50,025 bases of DNA, from assembly GCA_022841565.1 (NCBI GenBank), contig JALHRH010000005.1, forward strand, positions 1 to 50,025, written 5' to 3'. Position 1 is the stretch's first letter. Every line of letters begins with the position of its first letter. The notes below the pieces were generated by a model. It was not told the DNA's origin and ran no database searches. It was given only the letters and a program-made list of their open reading frames with translations. The DNA is from Mycobacterium sp. (GTDB taxonomy: Bacteria > Actinomycetota > Actinomycetes > Mycobacteriales > Mycobacteriaceae). Shown one piece after another: positions 1 through 6,828 of the stretch. A program made the position numbers and the translations under genes.

Positions 1-161
1 TTGCGAATCCACGGGCTCACCTGTTGGCCGGGGTCCGGCCTGCGCAGGTTGGCCCGGTCGATGTCCTCTGGCGTGTGCCCGGCCCACGGCCGTGCGGCCC
101 GCTTTGCGTGCATGCGCGCCCCCGACCGGGGTCGCGGCCGTGCTCCGGTGTCGGCCGCAGT
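1..161. repeat. Left copy of the 161-bp terminal direct repeat
   Basis: Bases 1-161 recur as 49865-50025 with a single difference (C at 119, A at 49983). This is either overlap from a circular or circularly permuted assembly or a genuine short terminal repeat. It lies inside a reading frame that becomes a complete gene when the ends are joined, which favours circularisation overlap. The mismatch changes one residue (Ala or Ser) of that gene. Confidence 0.95.
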
Positions 162-353
162 GACCGGGCGACGCCCGGCCGTGCGGACCTGCGCGACCCG
201 CGCGGCCAGCGCGTCGGGGTCGGCCGTCTTGTAATCGCCCACGTCCACGTAGGAGTGTGCCACACCACGGGGGCGCTCGCGTGTGCGCCACGCCTCCCAC
301 TCGGCCGCGTTGATCGCGGCCACGCTCGCGTCGTACTCCTCCTCCGTCATCAT
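1..353 (-). CDS. Hypothetical protein crossing the contig junction (N-terminal part)
   Basis: The frame starts at tandem ATG codons (353 and 350), preceded by a GGGGGA ribosome site and overlapping the stop of the upstream gene at 350. It stays open to base 1. Across the repeat it continues in the right-hand copy to a TGA at 49846-49848, giving about 123 residues. The N-terminus is acidic (MMTEEEYD), the middle contains an Ala-rich helix, and the C-terminal half is rich in Arg and Pro. I recognise no domain. It is translationally coupled to the gene before it and belongs to the leftward early-type operon. Good start signal and codon usage support a real gene of unknown function. Confidence 0.75.
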   Translation of the reverse strand, partial: MMTEEEYDASVAAINAAEWEAWRTRERPRGVAHSYVDVGDYKTADPDALAARVAQVRTAGRRPVTAADTGARPRPRSGARMHAKRAARPWAGHTPEDIDRANLRRPDPGQQVSPWIR

Positions 354-700
354 GACCAGTCCCCCGATCGGACGCACCTGCGCACGATCACGTCGTATGC
401 GAGCGCGTATTCCTCGGCCAACCGTGAGGCCGCCATGTGATGCATGTACAGCGTGAGCCCTCGCCCGTCCCGGAGGTCCGGCCCGGTAACACCGTCGCAC
501 GTCACGCGGGGGAGCCGGTCAACCAGCGCGGCGCACCGGTTGGCCCTGTCCATGTGCGCGTTCGCGCCATCGTTCAGTCTGGACAGCACGTCTTGCGTGC
601 TGCCGCCAGCGGTGATCACGTCGTCCACGACGAACCGTGCCTCGGTGTGCATGGGTTCATGTGAGCCGATCACTCGCCGCGCGTCGCGGCGTGCGTCCAT
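350..700 (-). CDS. Small protein with a phosphoribosyltransferase-like motif
   Basis: This 116-residue protein starts at ATG 700 behind GGAAAGGA, a strong ribosome site. It is the first gene of the leftward arm. Residues 23-36 read RFVVDDVITAGGST, very close to the PRPP-binding motif of type I phosphoribosyltransferases such as orotate phosphoribosyltransferase. About 25 residues later comes ALVDR, matching the downstream strand of that fold. The protein is far shorter than the family's usual roughly 200 residues and lacks the N-terminal half. It may be a decayed or minimal PRPP-binding protein acting in nucleotide salvage, or a chance resemblance. Its stop overlaps the next start. Confidence 0.72.
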   Translation of the reverse strand: MDARRDARRVIGSHEPMHTEARFVVDDVITAGGSTQDVLSRLNDGANAHMDRANRCAALVDRLPRVTCDGVTGPDLRDGRGLTLYMHHMAASRLAEEYALAYDVIVRRCVRSGDWS

Positions 701-842
701 CGCGTGCGTCCTTTCCGTTGCTTGCCTGTACAGCTTGCCAGCTGGCGGGGGGCTTGCCTAGGGGGAAATTGTTAGCGATTCGTAAACCGCTTCCCTGTCC
801 CCCGGGGGCTTTCGCGTCCCCCGCTCCCTGCTGACAAGAGGA

Positions 843-871
843 ATACTGCCAGGCCCCCCGGGCGGAGTCAA
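843..871 (-). promoter_or_regulatory. Candidate leftward promoter for the early arm
   Basis: On the minus strand TTGACT (871-866) is followed after 17 bases by CAGTAT (848-843), a plausible sigma-70-type pair. A transcript would start near 836 and carry about 135 nt of leader before the ATG at 700. The -10 box is weak, and other TTGACT-like hexamers lie nearby (for example near 975). Confidence 0.4.
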
Positions 872-1055
872 TGAAGAAAGTGTTTGGTGATTGTTTGGGA
901 ATTGTGAAGGCGCGCCAGGCCCGATCCTTTGGGGGAGCGCGCACGCGCGAGTACAGGATGACGGGGGAGAAGTCAAGGGCGGATATTGTGACACGGTGTT
1001 ACTAGGCGTCACAGTATTACCTCAATCCTGACCTAAATACTCGGGATTCGATGTA

Positions 1056-1079
1056 ACTTACAGTGTAAGTGACACTGTA
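1056..1079. promoter_or_regulatory. Operator-like palindrome, copy A
   Basis: ACTTACA-G-TGTAAGT (1056-1070) is a perfect 7-1-7 palindrome. Its right part overlaps a second inverted repeat, TACAGTGT/ACACTGTA (arms 1059-1066 and 1072-1079, spacer 5). The 13-bp core CTTACAGTGTAAG recurs, as its reverse complement, at 1495-1507. A symmetric protein-binding site is the simplest reading. Confidence 0.65.
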
Positions 1080-1091
1080 TTAACCGGTTAA
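1080..1091. promoter_or_regulatory. 12-bp perfect palindrome TTAACCGGTTAA
   Basis: TTAACCGGTTAA is self-complementary and abuts the preceding palindrome. It may be part of the same binding-site array or of an AT-rich unwinding segment. Confidence 0.5.
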
Positions 1092-1148
1092 CTATCTCAG
1101 TTGCGTGCATCACGCGTACATCATAGATGCAACAGTGTTATGTGATAC

Positions 1149-1194
1149 TTGCGCACGCAACGAACACCTGTTCGTACACACTTGCGCGCGCAAG
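1149..1194. promoter_or_regulatory. Three consecutive palindromes
   Basis: TTGCG-CA-CGCAA (1149-1160), CGAACA-CC-TGTTCG (1161-1174) and the perfect 14-mer CTTGCGCGCGCAAG (1181-1194) follow each other within 46 bp. The first and third share the TTGCGC/GCGCAA theme. Such clustering outside genes suggests an operator or origin array. Confidence 0.6.
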
Positions 1195-1302
1195 CAAAGC
1201 TAACAGAACGTTTACAATTGGTGCATTCTCAAAACCGTAACACAGTGTTTACGAAAACTTTACAACTGGTGTGAGGGGTGGAGTGTCACTGTGGGACTCC
1301 AC

Positions 1303-1321
1303 TGCACTACGCAGTAGTGCA
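1303..1321. promoter_or_regulatory. Inverted repeat with 8-bp arms
   Basis: TGCACTAC and GTAGTGCA flank the trinucleotide GCA. There is no T-tract next to it, so it is unlikely to be a terminator. It is another member of the palindrome array. Confidence 0.45.
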
Positions 1322-1493
1322 TGCAGATGTACGGCACGAGCAGGGAAGAACGCGCCCCTGCGCCACGCCAGAGGGCCGTGGGGTGGGGGCCAGCACCCTT
1401 CTGGGAGTCCCGTTCCACTTCTGGGCCGGGCTCGGCACACAGTGGTACGGGGAGGCGGGGGGCGAAGACCTCCGGAAGACGCGCGGCGCGCTC

Positions 1494-1508
1494 CCTTACA
1501 CTGTAAGG
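1494..1508. promoter_or_regulatory. Operator-like palindrome, copy B
   Basis: CCTTACA-C-TGTAAGG is a perfect 7-1-7 palindrome whose 13-bp core is the reverse complement of copy A at 1057-1069. The centres are 438 bp apart, which could allow a looped repressor or joint control of both arms. Confidence 0.65.
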
Positions 1509-1640
1509 CTGGGGGCGCAGGTGTAACTCTCTACTTGAGGTTGAGGGTTGGGGTGATACTCGGTACGGGCCAGGTGCGTGCCGTAGGCTGTGAGACCAGG
1601 TCCGGCTCGCAATCCTGTGACACTTGAGACTGACCACTGC

Positions 1641-1731
1641 CCCGGCCAGGGACTCTCCGATGTCAGGATGTCAAGACCCCTACGCCCCCCGTAGGGGGGC
1701 TAGGGGGTCTACACTTGACGGGGTCCCTGAA
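1641..1731 (+). repeat. Duplicated hairpin element, copy 1
   Basis: About 90 bp here match 38421-38512 in the same orientation. The unit has the direct repeat GATGTCAG-GATGTCAA, then a hairpin (1674-1710) with outer arms AGACCCCTA and TAGGGGGTCT, inner arms GCCCCCC and GGGGGGC, loop GTA and a bulged C. Copy 2 has ATACCCCTA/TAGGGGTAT, a compensatory change that keeps the outer stem paired. The hairpin ends 4 bp before a -35 box. It could be a terminator insulating the late promoter or a protein-binding control element. Confidence 0.8.
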
Positions 1732-1743
1732 AACTGCTAGGTT
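1715..1743 (+). promoter_or_regulatory. Rightward promoter, predicted leaderless
   Basis: TTGACG (1715-1720), a 17-base spacer and TAGGTT (1738-1743) form a good sigma-70-type promoter. The expected start of transcription (about 1750) coincides with the ATG at 1751, and no ribosome site precedes that ATG. The mRNA is therefore predicted to be leaderless. Confidence 0.75.
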
Positions 1744-1750
1744 GGGCTGC

Positions 1751-2104
1751 ATGAAGATGACCGAGTGCACCCGCTGCGGCGGGCCCATGATCGAGATGTA
1801 CCGCCGGACGCTCTGCGACACCTGTCAGGTCAAGCGGGACCTGCCAGGGCTGACACGCAGCAAGCCCAAGGGCAGGCGATGCCTTGCGTGCGGCTCCCAC
1901 TTCTGGCCGATCAGGGCCGGGTACAAGGACTGCCCCAAGTGCTCGCTCAAGTCCGAGAACCCGGAGCGTTGGCCCGCATGTCGGATCTGCTCGCAGCACT
2001 GGCGGCCAGCTCCCGGACTGGAGGATGGGCGAGCGTGCACGGTGTGCGTCAGCTCCTCCGACAAGATGAGGCGGCGGTACCTGCGGGCGCTCCACGAGGG
2101 CTGA
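1751..2104 (+). CDS. Multi-CxxC zinc-ribbon-like protein
   Basis: First gene of the rightward arm, 117 residues. It has six Cys-x-x-Cys pairs spread along its length (CTRC, CDTC, CLAC, CPKC, CRIC, CTVC), enough for three four-cysteine zinc sites, with basic stretches between them. This looks like a nucleic-acid-binding or scaffold-type zinc protein, but no named family is evident. The frame is open upstream to a TTG at 1715, but that codon lies in the -35 box, so ATG 1751 (leaderless) is the likely start. A regulatory role at the head of the operon is a guess. Confidence 0.75.
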   Translation: MKMTECTRCGGPMIEMYRRTLCDTCQVKRDLPGLTRSKPKGRRCLACGSHFWPIRAGYKDCPKCSLKSENPERWPACRICSQHWRPAPGLEDGRACTVCVSSSDKMRRRYLRALHEG

Positions 2105-2108
2105 GAAG

Positions 2109-2119
2109 TGTGCTACACT
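2109..2119 (+). promoter_or_regulatory. Extended -10 promoter before gene at 2151
   Basis: TGTGC-TACACT fits the extended -10 pattern TGTGnTAnAnT that recurs before several genes of this arm. No good -35 box is visible. A normal leader with GGAGG follows. Confidence 0.55.
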
Positions 2120-2150
2120 CCCCTCAAGTTCTCTCACGGAGGTTGAGGCA

Positions 2151-2663
2151 ATGGCCTACAACGACAACGGCGACTGGGTGTACGAAGACGAGATCCCGAA
2201 CAACGGGGACCCCGTTCGCATCGCGGGCATCGTCCTCAGCCGCGCCATCGAGTCCTACCTGTTCGACTTCAAGCACCCGGGGTACAACAAGCCCGAGTTC
2301 CTTGAGTGGTCGCGGGCCCAGTACCAGGTCAACCGGTCCAGCTCGGGCACTCACGCCAACGTGAACGCGCTCCAGTGGGACCCGACCAAGGCCGAGTACA
2401 AGGTCGAGCGCGACAAGTCGATCAGCTACACCCCGGCCGGTCAGGTGGACTTCGGCATCAAGACCACGGCCCCGAACTTCGGGGACAAGGCCGAGATCGG
2501 CGAGGCCCACATCTACGCGCCCAACGAGGTCGCCGACCCGTCGCTGGCCCGGTTCCGCAACGACAACGCGGTGGTGGTCAACGAGCGCGACGCCCGGGAC
2601 TACGCGCCCGAGCCGTCGCCCGAGCCGACCCCCGAGCCGACCCCCGAGGACGGTGACGCCTAA
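2151..2663 (+). CDS. Hypothetical virion-arm protein with acidic Pro-Glu tail
   Basis: 170 residues, ATG preceded by ACGGAGG. The first 145 residues are a soluble mixed-composition domain with no recognised family. The C-terminus is a (PEP)-type repeat, EPSPEPTPEPTPE, probably extended and flexible. It directly precedes other short virion-type genes, and its stop overlaps the next ATG. A structural or decoration role is inferred from position only. Confidence 0.7.
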   Translation: MAYNDNGDWVYEDEIPNNGDPVRIAGIVLSRAIESYLFDFKHPGYNKPEFLEWSRAQYQVNRSSSGTHANVNALQWDPTKAEYKVERDKSISYTPAGQVDFGIKTTAPNFGDKAEIGEAHIYAPNEVADPSLARFRNDNAVVVNERDARDYAPEPSPEPTPEPTPEDGDA

Positions 2664-3025
2664 TGGCGCTGACCGTCGCACAGGTGGCGCACCCCAACTC
2701 GCAGATCAGTGAGACCGAGTTCCTGGGGTACAAGGCCCGGCTGGTCACCATCACGTTCGACGCCTCGTACCTGACCACGGGCGAGGTGCTCACCGCCGCC
2801 GACCTGGGGTGGAACGGGCTCATCGGTGCCATCGCCGTGTCGGGCGTGGGCAACGCGGCGGGCACGCTGAGCGTGACCACGGTTGTCCGGCCCAACGCGG
2901 CCCAGTCGCAGCTGACCTTCCAGGCGCAGGAGACCGCCGGTACGGTGGACACCCCGCACAAAGAGGTCACCTCGGCCGCCGACCTGACCGGGTACGCGGG
3001 CACGTTCATCGTCATCGGGTTCTAG
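2663..3025 (+). CDS. Hypothetical small virion-type protein
   Basis: 120 residues starting at an ATG that shares bases with the preceding TAA. Composition is beta-rich (many Thr, Val, Gly and Ala, few charges), typical of small head or tail decoration proteins. No family recognised. It ends 8 bp before a tRNA gene. Confidence 0.7.
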   Translation: MALTVAQVAHPNSQISETEFLGYKARLVTITFDASYLTTGEVLTAADLGWNGLIGAIAVSGVGNAAGTLSVTTVVRPNAAQSQLTFQAQETAGTVDTPHKEVTSAADLTGYAGTFIVIGF

Positions 3026-3033
3026 CAGTTTGT

Positions 3034-3106
3034 CGCGGGGTGGAGCAGTCGGTAGCTCGCCGGGTTCATTACCCGGAGGCCGTGGGTTCGAGTCCCACCC
3101 CCGCCA
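3034..3106 (+). tRNA. tRNA-Met(CAT), initiator type
   Basis: Full cloverleaf. The 5' strand CGCGGGG pairs with CCCCGCC except for a C1-C72 mismatch, and initiator tRNAs characteristically lack a 1-72 pair. The anticodon stem CCGGG/CCCGG carries the three consecutive G-C pairs of initiators, and the anticodon is CAT. The T-arm is GTGGG-TTCGAGT-CCCAC. CCA is not encoded. The gene is embedded in the virion operon, 5 nt before the next start codon. Confidence 0.93.
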
Positions 3107-3111
3107 CTGAA

Positions 3112-3411
3112 ATGCCATCACTCTCCTCCACCATGACCGTCACCACGACCCCCACCCCGGTGGGGGCGGTGTCGCACCCCTCGACCGGCGGCAACCGGCT
3201 GGCGCTGTCGTGCGACGCGCGTGACGCGGTGGTCGACGTGTACATCGGCGGGTCCACCGTCACCAGTACCACGGGGGAGAGGCTGACCGCTGGCTCGGGC
3301 ACGTTCAGGGTGTCCTCCGACGGCCCCGGGCAGCTGGCCGACCAGGTGTACTACGCAATGGTCGCAAGTGGCACTGCCACGCTCGTCCTGAACCAAGTGT
3401 TCGAGGGCTAG
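3112..3411 (+). CDS. Hypothetical small virion-type protein after the tRNA
   Basis: 99 residues from ATG 3112, rich in Thr, Ser, Val and Gly and probably all beta. No ribosome site precedes the start. The ATG lies 5 nt after the tRNA discriminator base, so processing of the tRNA 3' end would leave an almost leaderless mRNA. An alternative ATG at 3133 also lacks a ribosome site. The stop is followed directly by the next start. A decoration-like or minor tail protein is possible, but the function is unknown. Confidence 0.68.
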   Translation: MPSLSSTMTVTTTPTPVGAVSHPSTGGNRLALSCDARDAVVDVYIGGSTVTSTTGERLTAGSGTFRVSSDGPGQLADQVYYAMVASGTATLVLNQVFEG

Positions 3412-4821
3412 TTGCCGTACGAGGTGTCATCGGCCGTTGCGGCCTCCAGCGTGTACCGCAACGTCAAGACCTCGCACGGGGCCAAGGGCGACGGGACCAC
3501 CAACGACACCACGGCCGTGCAGGCCGGGATCGACGCGGTTGACGCTGCGGGCGGCGGGACGCTGTACTTCCCACGGGGCACGTACCGCGTGGCCGGGCTG
3601 GTCATGAAGGACAACGTGATCCTGCGGGGCGAGGGCGAGCGGGCCAGCATCCTCAGGCTGGTTGACGCCTCCACGTCCGACGTGCTCACCTCGGAGAACT
3701 TTGGCACGCTCACGGGCGGCACCACGCGCGGTGGGCCCGAGGGTTGGGGGCTGGAGAACATCGGGCTCGACGGCAACCGCGCTGGCGCTGGGTCGGGCGG
3801 GTACTGCATACGCGTGTTCGGCGCGGCGTACCGGCTCCACAACGTGGAGATCGACGAGGGCGCGGCCGGTGGCGTGTGGTCCGAGTGGGGAACCGGCGGC
3901 ACCAACATGGAGGCGCAGTGGACCAACGTGCGCATCCACGACTGCAACGGCAAGGGGCTGGACTGGCAGGGGCCGCACGACTCGGTGTTCACCAACGTGA
4001 TGGTCTTCAAGAACTCCACGCACGGCGTCCACACCCGGGGCAACGCCACGTCCGAGCAGTTCGTCAACTGCCACATCTGGGGCACCGAGCACGACTTCGG
4101 GTTCCTGGCCGAGGCCACGGCCTACTGCCAGAACTGCCAGGTCGAGGGTGCCACCACCGCCAACGTGCGGATCAAGGCGAGCAACTTCTCGTTCATTGGC
4201 GGCGCGGTGTTCGGCACGGGCGCGGCCGGTGAGACAGGGTTCGAGTTCGGGGACGGCACCGCCGGGACGTACGGTGGCACGGTGATTGTGGGCCCGCGCA
4301 TGTCCGGGTTCCAGGGGGCCGGGTCGTTCGCGCTCAAGCGCACCAACACCACGGCCGGTAGCTACATCTGGATCCAGCTGTTCAACAACGGCGGGGCCGC
4401 CGCGATCTCCGGGACCTTCGCGGCCACGGACACCGTGACCGTCAACAGCAACGACTCCACGGCCCGGTCGGCCGAGTCGTTCGTGCGGCAGTACGGCAAG
4501 CTCGCGCACTACCCGCCCGCCAGCGACACCTCCACCATCGTGTGGAAGAACAACGCCGGGTCCGACCTCATGAACTGGAACAGCTCCAGCGGCCGAATGG
4601 AGCTGAACAACGCCACCGACCTGCGGATGTTCTCTGGCAACTTCACCGGGCAGACCATCCAGCTGGACGGTGCCGGGTTCATCGACATGGCCGAGATCAC
4701 CGCGCCGGGCGCACCGGCCGTCAACACGGCCCGGCTGTACGTGGACGACAGCGGTGCCAAGAGCCGCCTCATGGTCAGGTTCAACACGGGCGCAGCCATC
4801 CAGCTCGCCATCGAGCCGTAG
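3412..4821 (+). CDS. Tail spike-like protein with pectate-lyase beta-helix domain
   Basis: 469 residues, TTG start placed directly after the preceding TAG. Residues about 15-70 contain the start of a Pectate_lyase_3-type right-handed beta-helix: NVKTSHGAKGDGTTNDT, then GGGTLYFPRGTYRV and VILRGEGE. Repeating Asn/Gly-rich coils follow to about residue 340. The last roughly 100 residues are a separate C-terminal domain. Such proteins are phage tail spikes that bind or cut surface polysaccharide. A capsule- or glycan-degrading receptor-binding protein is the likely role. The enzyme specificity cannot be told from sequence. Confidence 0.85.
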   Translation: MPYEVSSAVAASSVYRNVKTSHGAKGDGTTNDTTAVQAGIDAVDAAGGGTLYFPRGTYRVAGLVMKDNVILRGEGERASILRLVDASTSDVLTSENFGTLTGGTTRGGPEGWGLENIGLDGNRAGAGSGGYCIRVFGAAYRLHNVEIDEGAAGGVWSEWGTGGTNMEAQWTNVRIHDCNGKGLDWQGPHDSVFTNVMVFKNSTHGVHTRGNATSEQFVNCHIWGTEHDFGFLAEATAYCQNCQVEGATTANVRIKASNFSFIGGAVFGTGAAGETGFEFGDGTAGTYGGTVIVGPRMSGFQGAGSFALKRTNTTAGSYIWIQLFNNGGAAAISGTFAATDTVTVNSNDSTARSAESFVRQYGKLAHYPPASDTSTIVWKNNAGSDLMNWNSSSGRMELNNATDLRMFSGNFTGQTIQLDGAGFIDMAEITAPGAPAVNTARLYVDDSGAKSRLMVRFNTGAAIQLAIEP

Positions 4822-4832
4822 TGTGGTAGACT
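4822..4832 (+). promoter_or_regulatory. Extended -10 promoter close to start at 4842
   Basis: TGTGG-TAGACT lies 9 bases before ATG 4842. Transcription from it would begin within about 3 nt of the ATG. The GGAG at 4833-4836 would then serve only read-through transcripts. Confidence 0.5.
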
Positions 4833-4841
4833 GGAGCGAGA

Positions 4842-5240
4842 ATGCCTGAGATCAACTACACCCTGTACGACGGGCCTTGGGCCGGAGGCGGTGGCCAGGC
4901 GGCCTATGCCCAGCTCAACGCCAGCCCGATCACGGCCATCGGGCCGACCGACCACGTGGAGTGCACTGGGTACGCCGGGCGGATCTACGTGGTCACGGTC
5001 AACGGCGCGACCAACTCGGTGATCTACGGGGTGCAGGGCAGCTGGGACGGCAGCACGTGGTTCAACCTGGCGACGCGGGCCGACTCCTCGGCCACGTACG
5101 CGAACACCGGGGTGACCACCACGGGCGGCAGCACCGCCGTGCTGTTCCTCAACCCGCAGGACGTGCCACGGTACCTCAGGGTCAACGTGACCACGGCCAA
5201 CGCCAACGGGTCCACTCACCACGTCTGGATGGAGCGATAG
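4842..5240 (+). CDS. Hypothetical tail-associated protein
   Basis: 132 residues, ATG with GGAG just upstream. The body is beta-rich, with motifs like VQGSWDGSTWFNLATR and YLRVNVTTANANG resembling small carbohydrate-binding or jelly-roll folds found next to tail fibres. It follows the tail spike gene and precedes another conserved virion protein. A receptor-binding accessory role is inference from position and composition. Confidence 0.72.
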   Translation: MPEINYTLYDGPWAGGGGQAAYAQLNASPITAIGPTDHVECTGYAGRIYVVTVNGATNSVIYGVQGSWDGSTWFNLATRADSSATYANTGVTTTGGSTAVLFLNPQDVPRYLRVNVTTANANGSTHHVWMER

Positions 5241-5693
5241 ATGCCGACCGCACTTTGGTACGGGCTCGGAGTGTCGGAGCAGTACGGCACCACCGCAGCC
5301 AACCGCGTTGACTGGGTCACCGACACCATCAAGGTGGCGCTGGTCACCAGCGCGTACACCCCCAACCAGGACACGCACGACTTCTGGAACGACGTGTCCG
5401 CCAACGAGCTGGCCTCGGGCAACGGGTACACCACTGGCGGGGTGACGCTGGGGTCCAAGACCCGCACGTACGACACCGCCTCCAACACCGTACGGCTCGA
5501 CGCGGCCGACGCCACCTGGACGTTCTCGGCCACCAAGACCTTCCGGTACGCGGTGTGCTACAAGGACACCGGCACCGCCTCCACCAGCCTGCTGCTGGCG
5601 TACATCGACTTCGGGGCGGACCAGGCCATCAACGGCACCTTCAACATCGTGTTCGACGCCACCGACGGCGTCCTGCGTGCGGTGGTCTCGTAA
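5241..5693 (+). CDS. Conserved phage virion protein, function unknown
   Basis: 150 residues. The text IKVALVTSAYTPNQDTHDFW followed by ELASGNGYTTGG is a pattern I recognise from a widespread family of uncharacterised phage and prophage proteins encoded near tail genes. It begins one base after the preceding stop. The fold looks beta-rich. No enzymatic motif. Confidence 0.78.
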   Translation: MPTALWYGLGVSEQYGTTAANRVDWVTDTIKVALVTSAYTPNQDTHDFWNDVSANELASGNGYTTGGVTLGSKTRTYDTASNTVRLDAADATWTFSATKTFRYAVCYKDTGTASTSLLLAYIDFGADQAINGTFNIVFDATDGVLRAVVS

Positions 5694-6001
5694 TGGGGTT
5701 CTGGGACACCTTCAAGCAGCAGCCCGACCCCGAGCCGGTTGAGGTCACTCGTGCGAACGTGGTGGGTGTCCCGCGCCCCGAGCCGGAGGACGCGCCCAAG
5801 CGCGCCCGGTACAAGGTGGTGGGCGTGTGGGGTTACGACCCGGTCACCCACTCGCGCACTGACGAGGTGGACACCGCTGCCACCGGGAACGTGGATCTGG
5901 ACGGCGGTCGTCACGCGACGGTTGGCGGTGAGCTGGAGCTTACGCGCCAGGAGGCTGCTCAGGTTTCCAAGGTGTTCGCGCTGTCGCTGGTGATCAGCTA
6001 G
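5693..6001 (+). CDS. Hypothetical small protein in tail region
   Basis: 102 residues, ATG overlapping the preceding TAA. The N-terminus is acidic and Pro-rich (QQPDPEPVEV, PRPEPEDAPK). The C-terminal half, VGVWGYDPVTHSRTDE, may form a small domain. Its stop is shared with the GTG of the next gene. No recognised family. Confidence 0.68.
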   Translation: MGFWDTFKQQPDPEPVEVTRANVVGVPRPEPEDAPKRARYKVVGVWGYDPVTHSRTDEVDTAATGNVDLDGGRHATVGGELELTRQEAAQVSKVFALSLVIS

Positions 6002-6825
6002 TGGCAATCACCACACTCGACGCCGCCATCGCCGGGGCCAAGCCGCCGGAGGCCTACCTCAAGGCCACCGGTACCATGGAGGCCGCTGGCATTCACCACT
6101 CCAACTGGCGGTCGGTGGGGTTCCCCCCGCAGGCCGCGCTACCGGCCTCGGGGCTCAACGGCGAGGCGCTGTCCAGCCCGGTGAGCGGACAGATCCCTGT
6201 CCCGGCCGCCTCCGGCAACACCCACCTGTACAGGCTGACGTGCGTGGCCGCCGTGGCAGGCACGCTGATCCTGGCCGACCGGCTGTGGCAGAACTCGGGC
6301 ATCGTGGTGACCACAACCACGGCGCAGGCCATCACCCCCGTGGCCATCCCCGCGCGCGACGCGGACGGGTCTACCAACGGGCGTGGCGTGTACGCGGCCA
6401 TCGAGCTGACCGGCACCACCACCAACGCCTCGGCCATCACCAACATGACCATCAGCTACACCGACTCGGGCGGCACTGCCGGTAACACGGGGGCCATCAC
6501 CAACCTGCGCACGGGCGGCGGGTTCCCCGCCACGGGGCAGTTGCAGACCTTCGTGCCGTTCGACCTGGCCACTGGCGACCAGGGCGTGCGGTCGGTGCAG
6601 TCCATCACGCTCGGCACCTCGCTTGGCGCTGGCTCGGCCAGCCTGGTGCTGTACCGGCCGCTCGCCTCGGTGAGCGTCCCGGCGGCGGGAGTCATGGGTG
6701 CGGTGGACTTCATCACCAGCGGCGGCCCGCGCGTCTACGACAACTCAGTCCCGTTCCTGATCTGGTTCCCGTCGGCCACGACGACGACCAACATCACGGG
6801 CGAGGTGCAGTTCACGCAGGGTTAG
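6001..6825 (+). CDS. Putative minor tail or virion protein
   Basis: 274 residues from GTG 6001, which overlaps the last base of the preceding TAG. Ala, Thr and Gly dominate. Motifs such as NWRSVGFPPQAALPASGL and FLIWFPSATTTTNI resemble beta-rich phage minor tail proteins. No catalytic residues are evident. The role is inferred from place between tail genes. Confidence 0.7.
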   Translation: MAITTLDAAIAGAKPPEAYLKATGTMEAAGIHHSNWRSVGFPPQAALPASGLNGEALSSPVSGQIPVPAASGNTHLYRLTCVAAVAGTLILADRLWQNSGIVVTTTTAQAITPVAIPARDADGSTNGRGVYAAIELTGTTTNASAITNMTISYTDSGGTAGNTGAITNLRTGGGFPATGQLQTFVPFDLATGDQGVRSVQSITLGTSLGAGSASLVLYRPLASVSVPAAGVMGAVDFITSGGPRVYDNSVPFLIWFPSATTTTNITGEVQFTQG

Positions 6826-6828
6826 CCA

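Larger units (their letters stand above)
701..1714. promoter_or_regulatory. Divergent control region between the two arms, no convincing gene
   Basis: About 1 kb separates the first leftward gene (start 700) from the first rightward gene (start 1751). Bases about 960-1270 are distinctly AT-richer than the rest of the genome and hold closely spaced perfect palindromes, listed separately. Open frames here, for example 1271-1627, have no ribosome site and none of the coding bias of neighbouring genes. I read the region as promoters and operators for both arms and possibly a replication origin. The origin role is inference only. Confidence 0.7.

Noticed and set aside
1..161. T7-style physical terminal repeat
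   Set aside because: Not excluded, but the repeat lies inside a gene and is only 161 bp with a mismatch; circular assembly overlap is equally or more likely.
1271..1627. 118-residue plus-strand frame in the control region
   Set aside because: No ribosome site, codon bias unlike the neighbours, and it overlaps palindromes; treated as non-coding.
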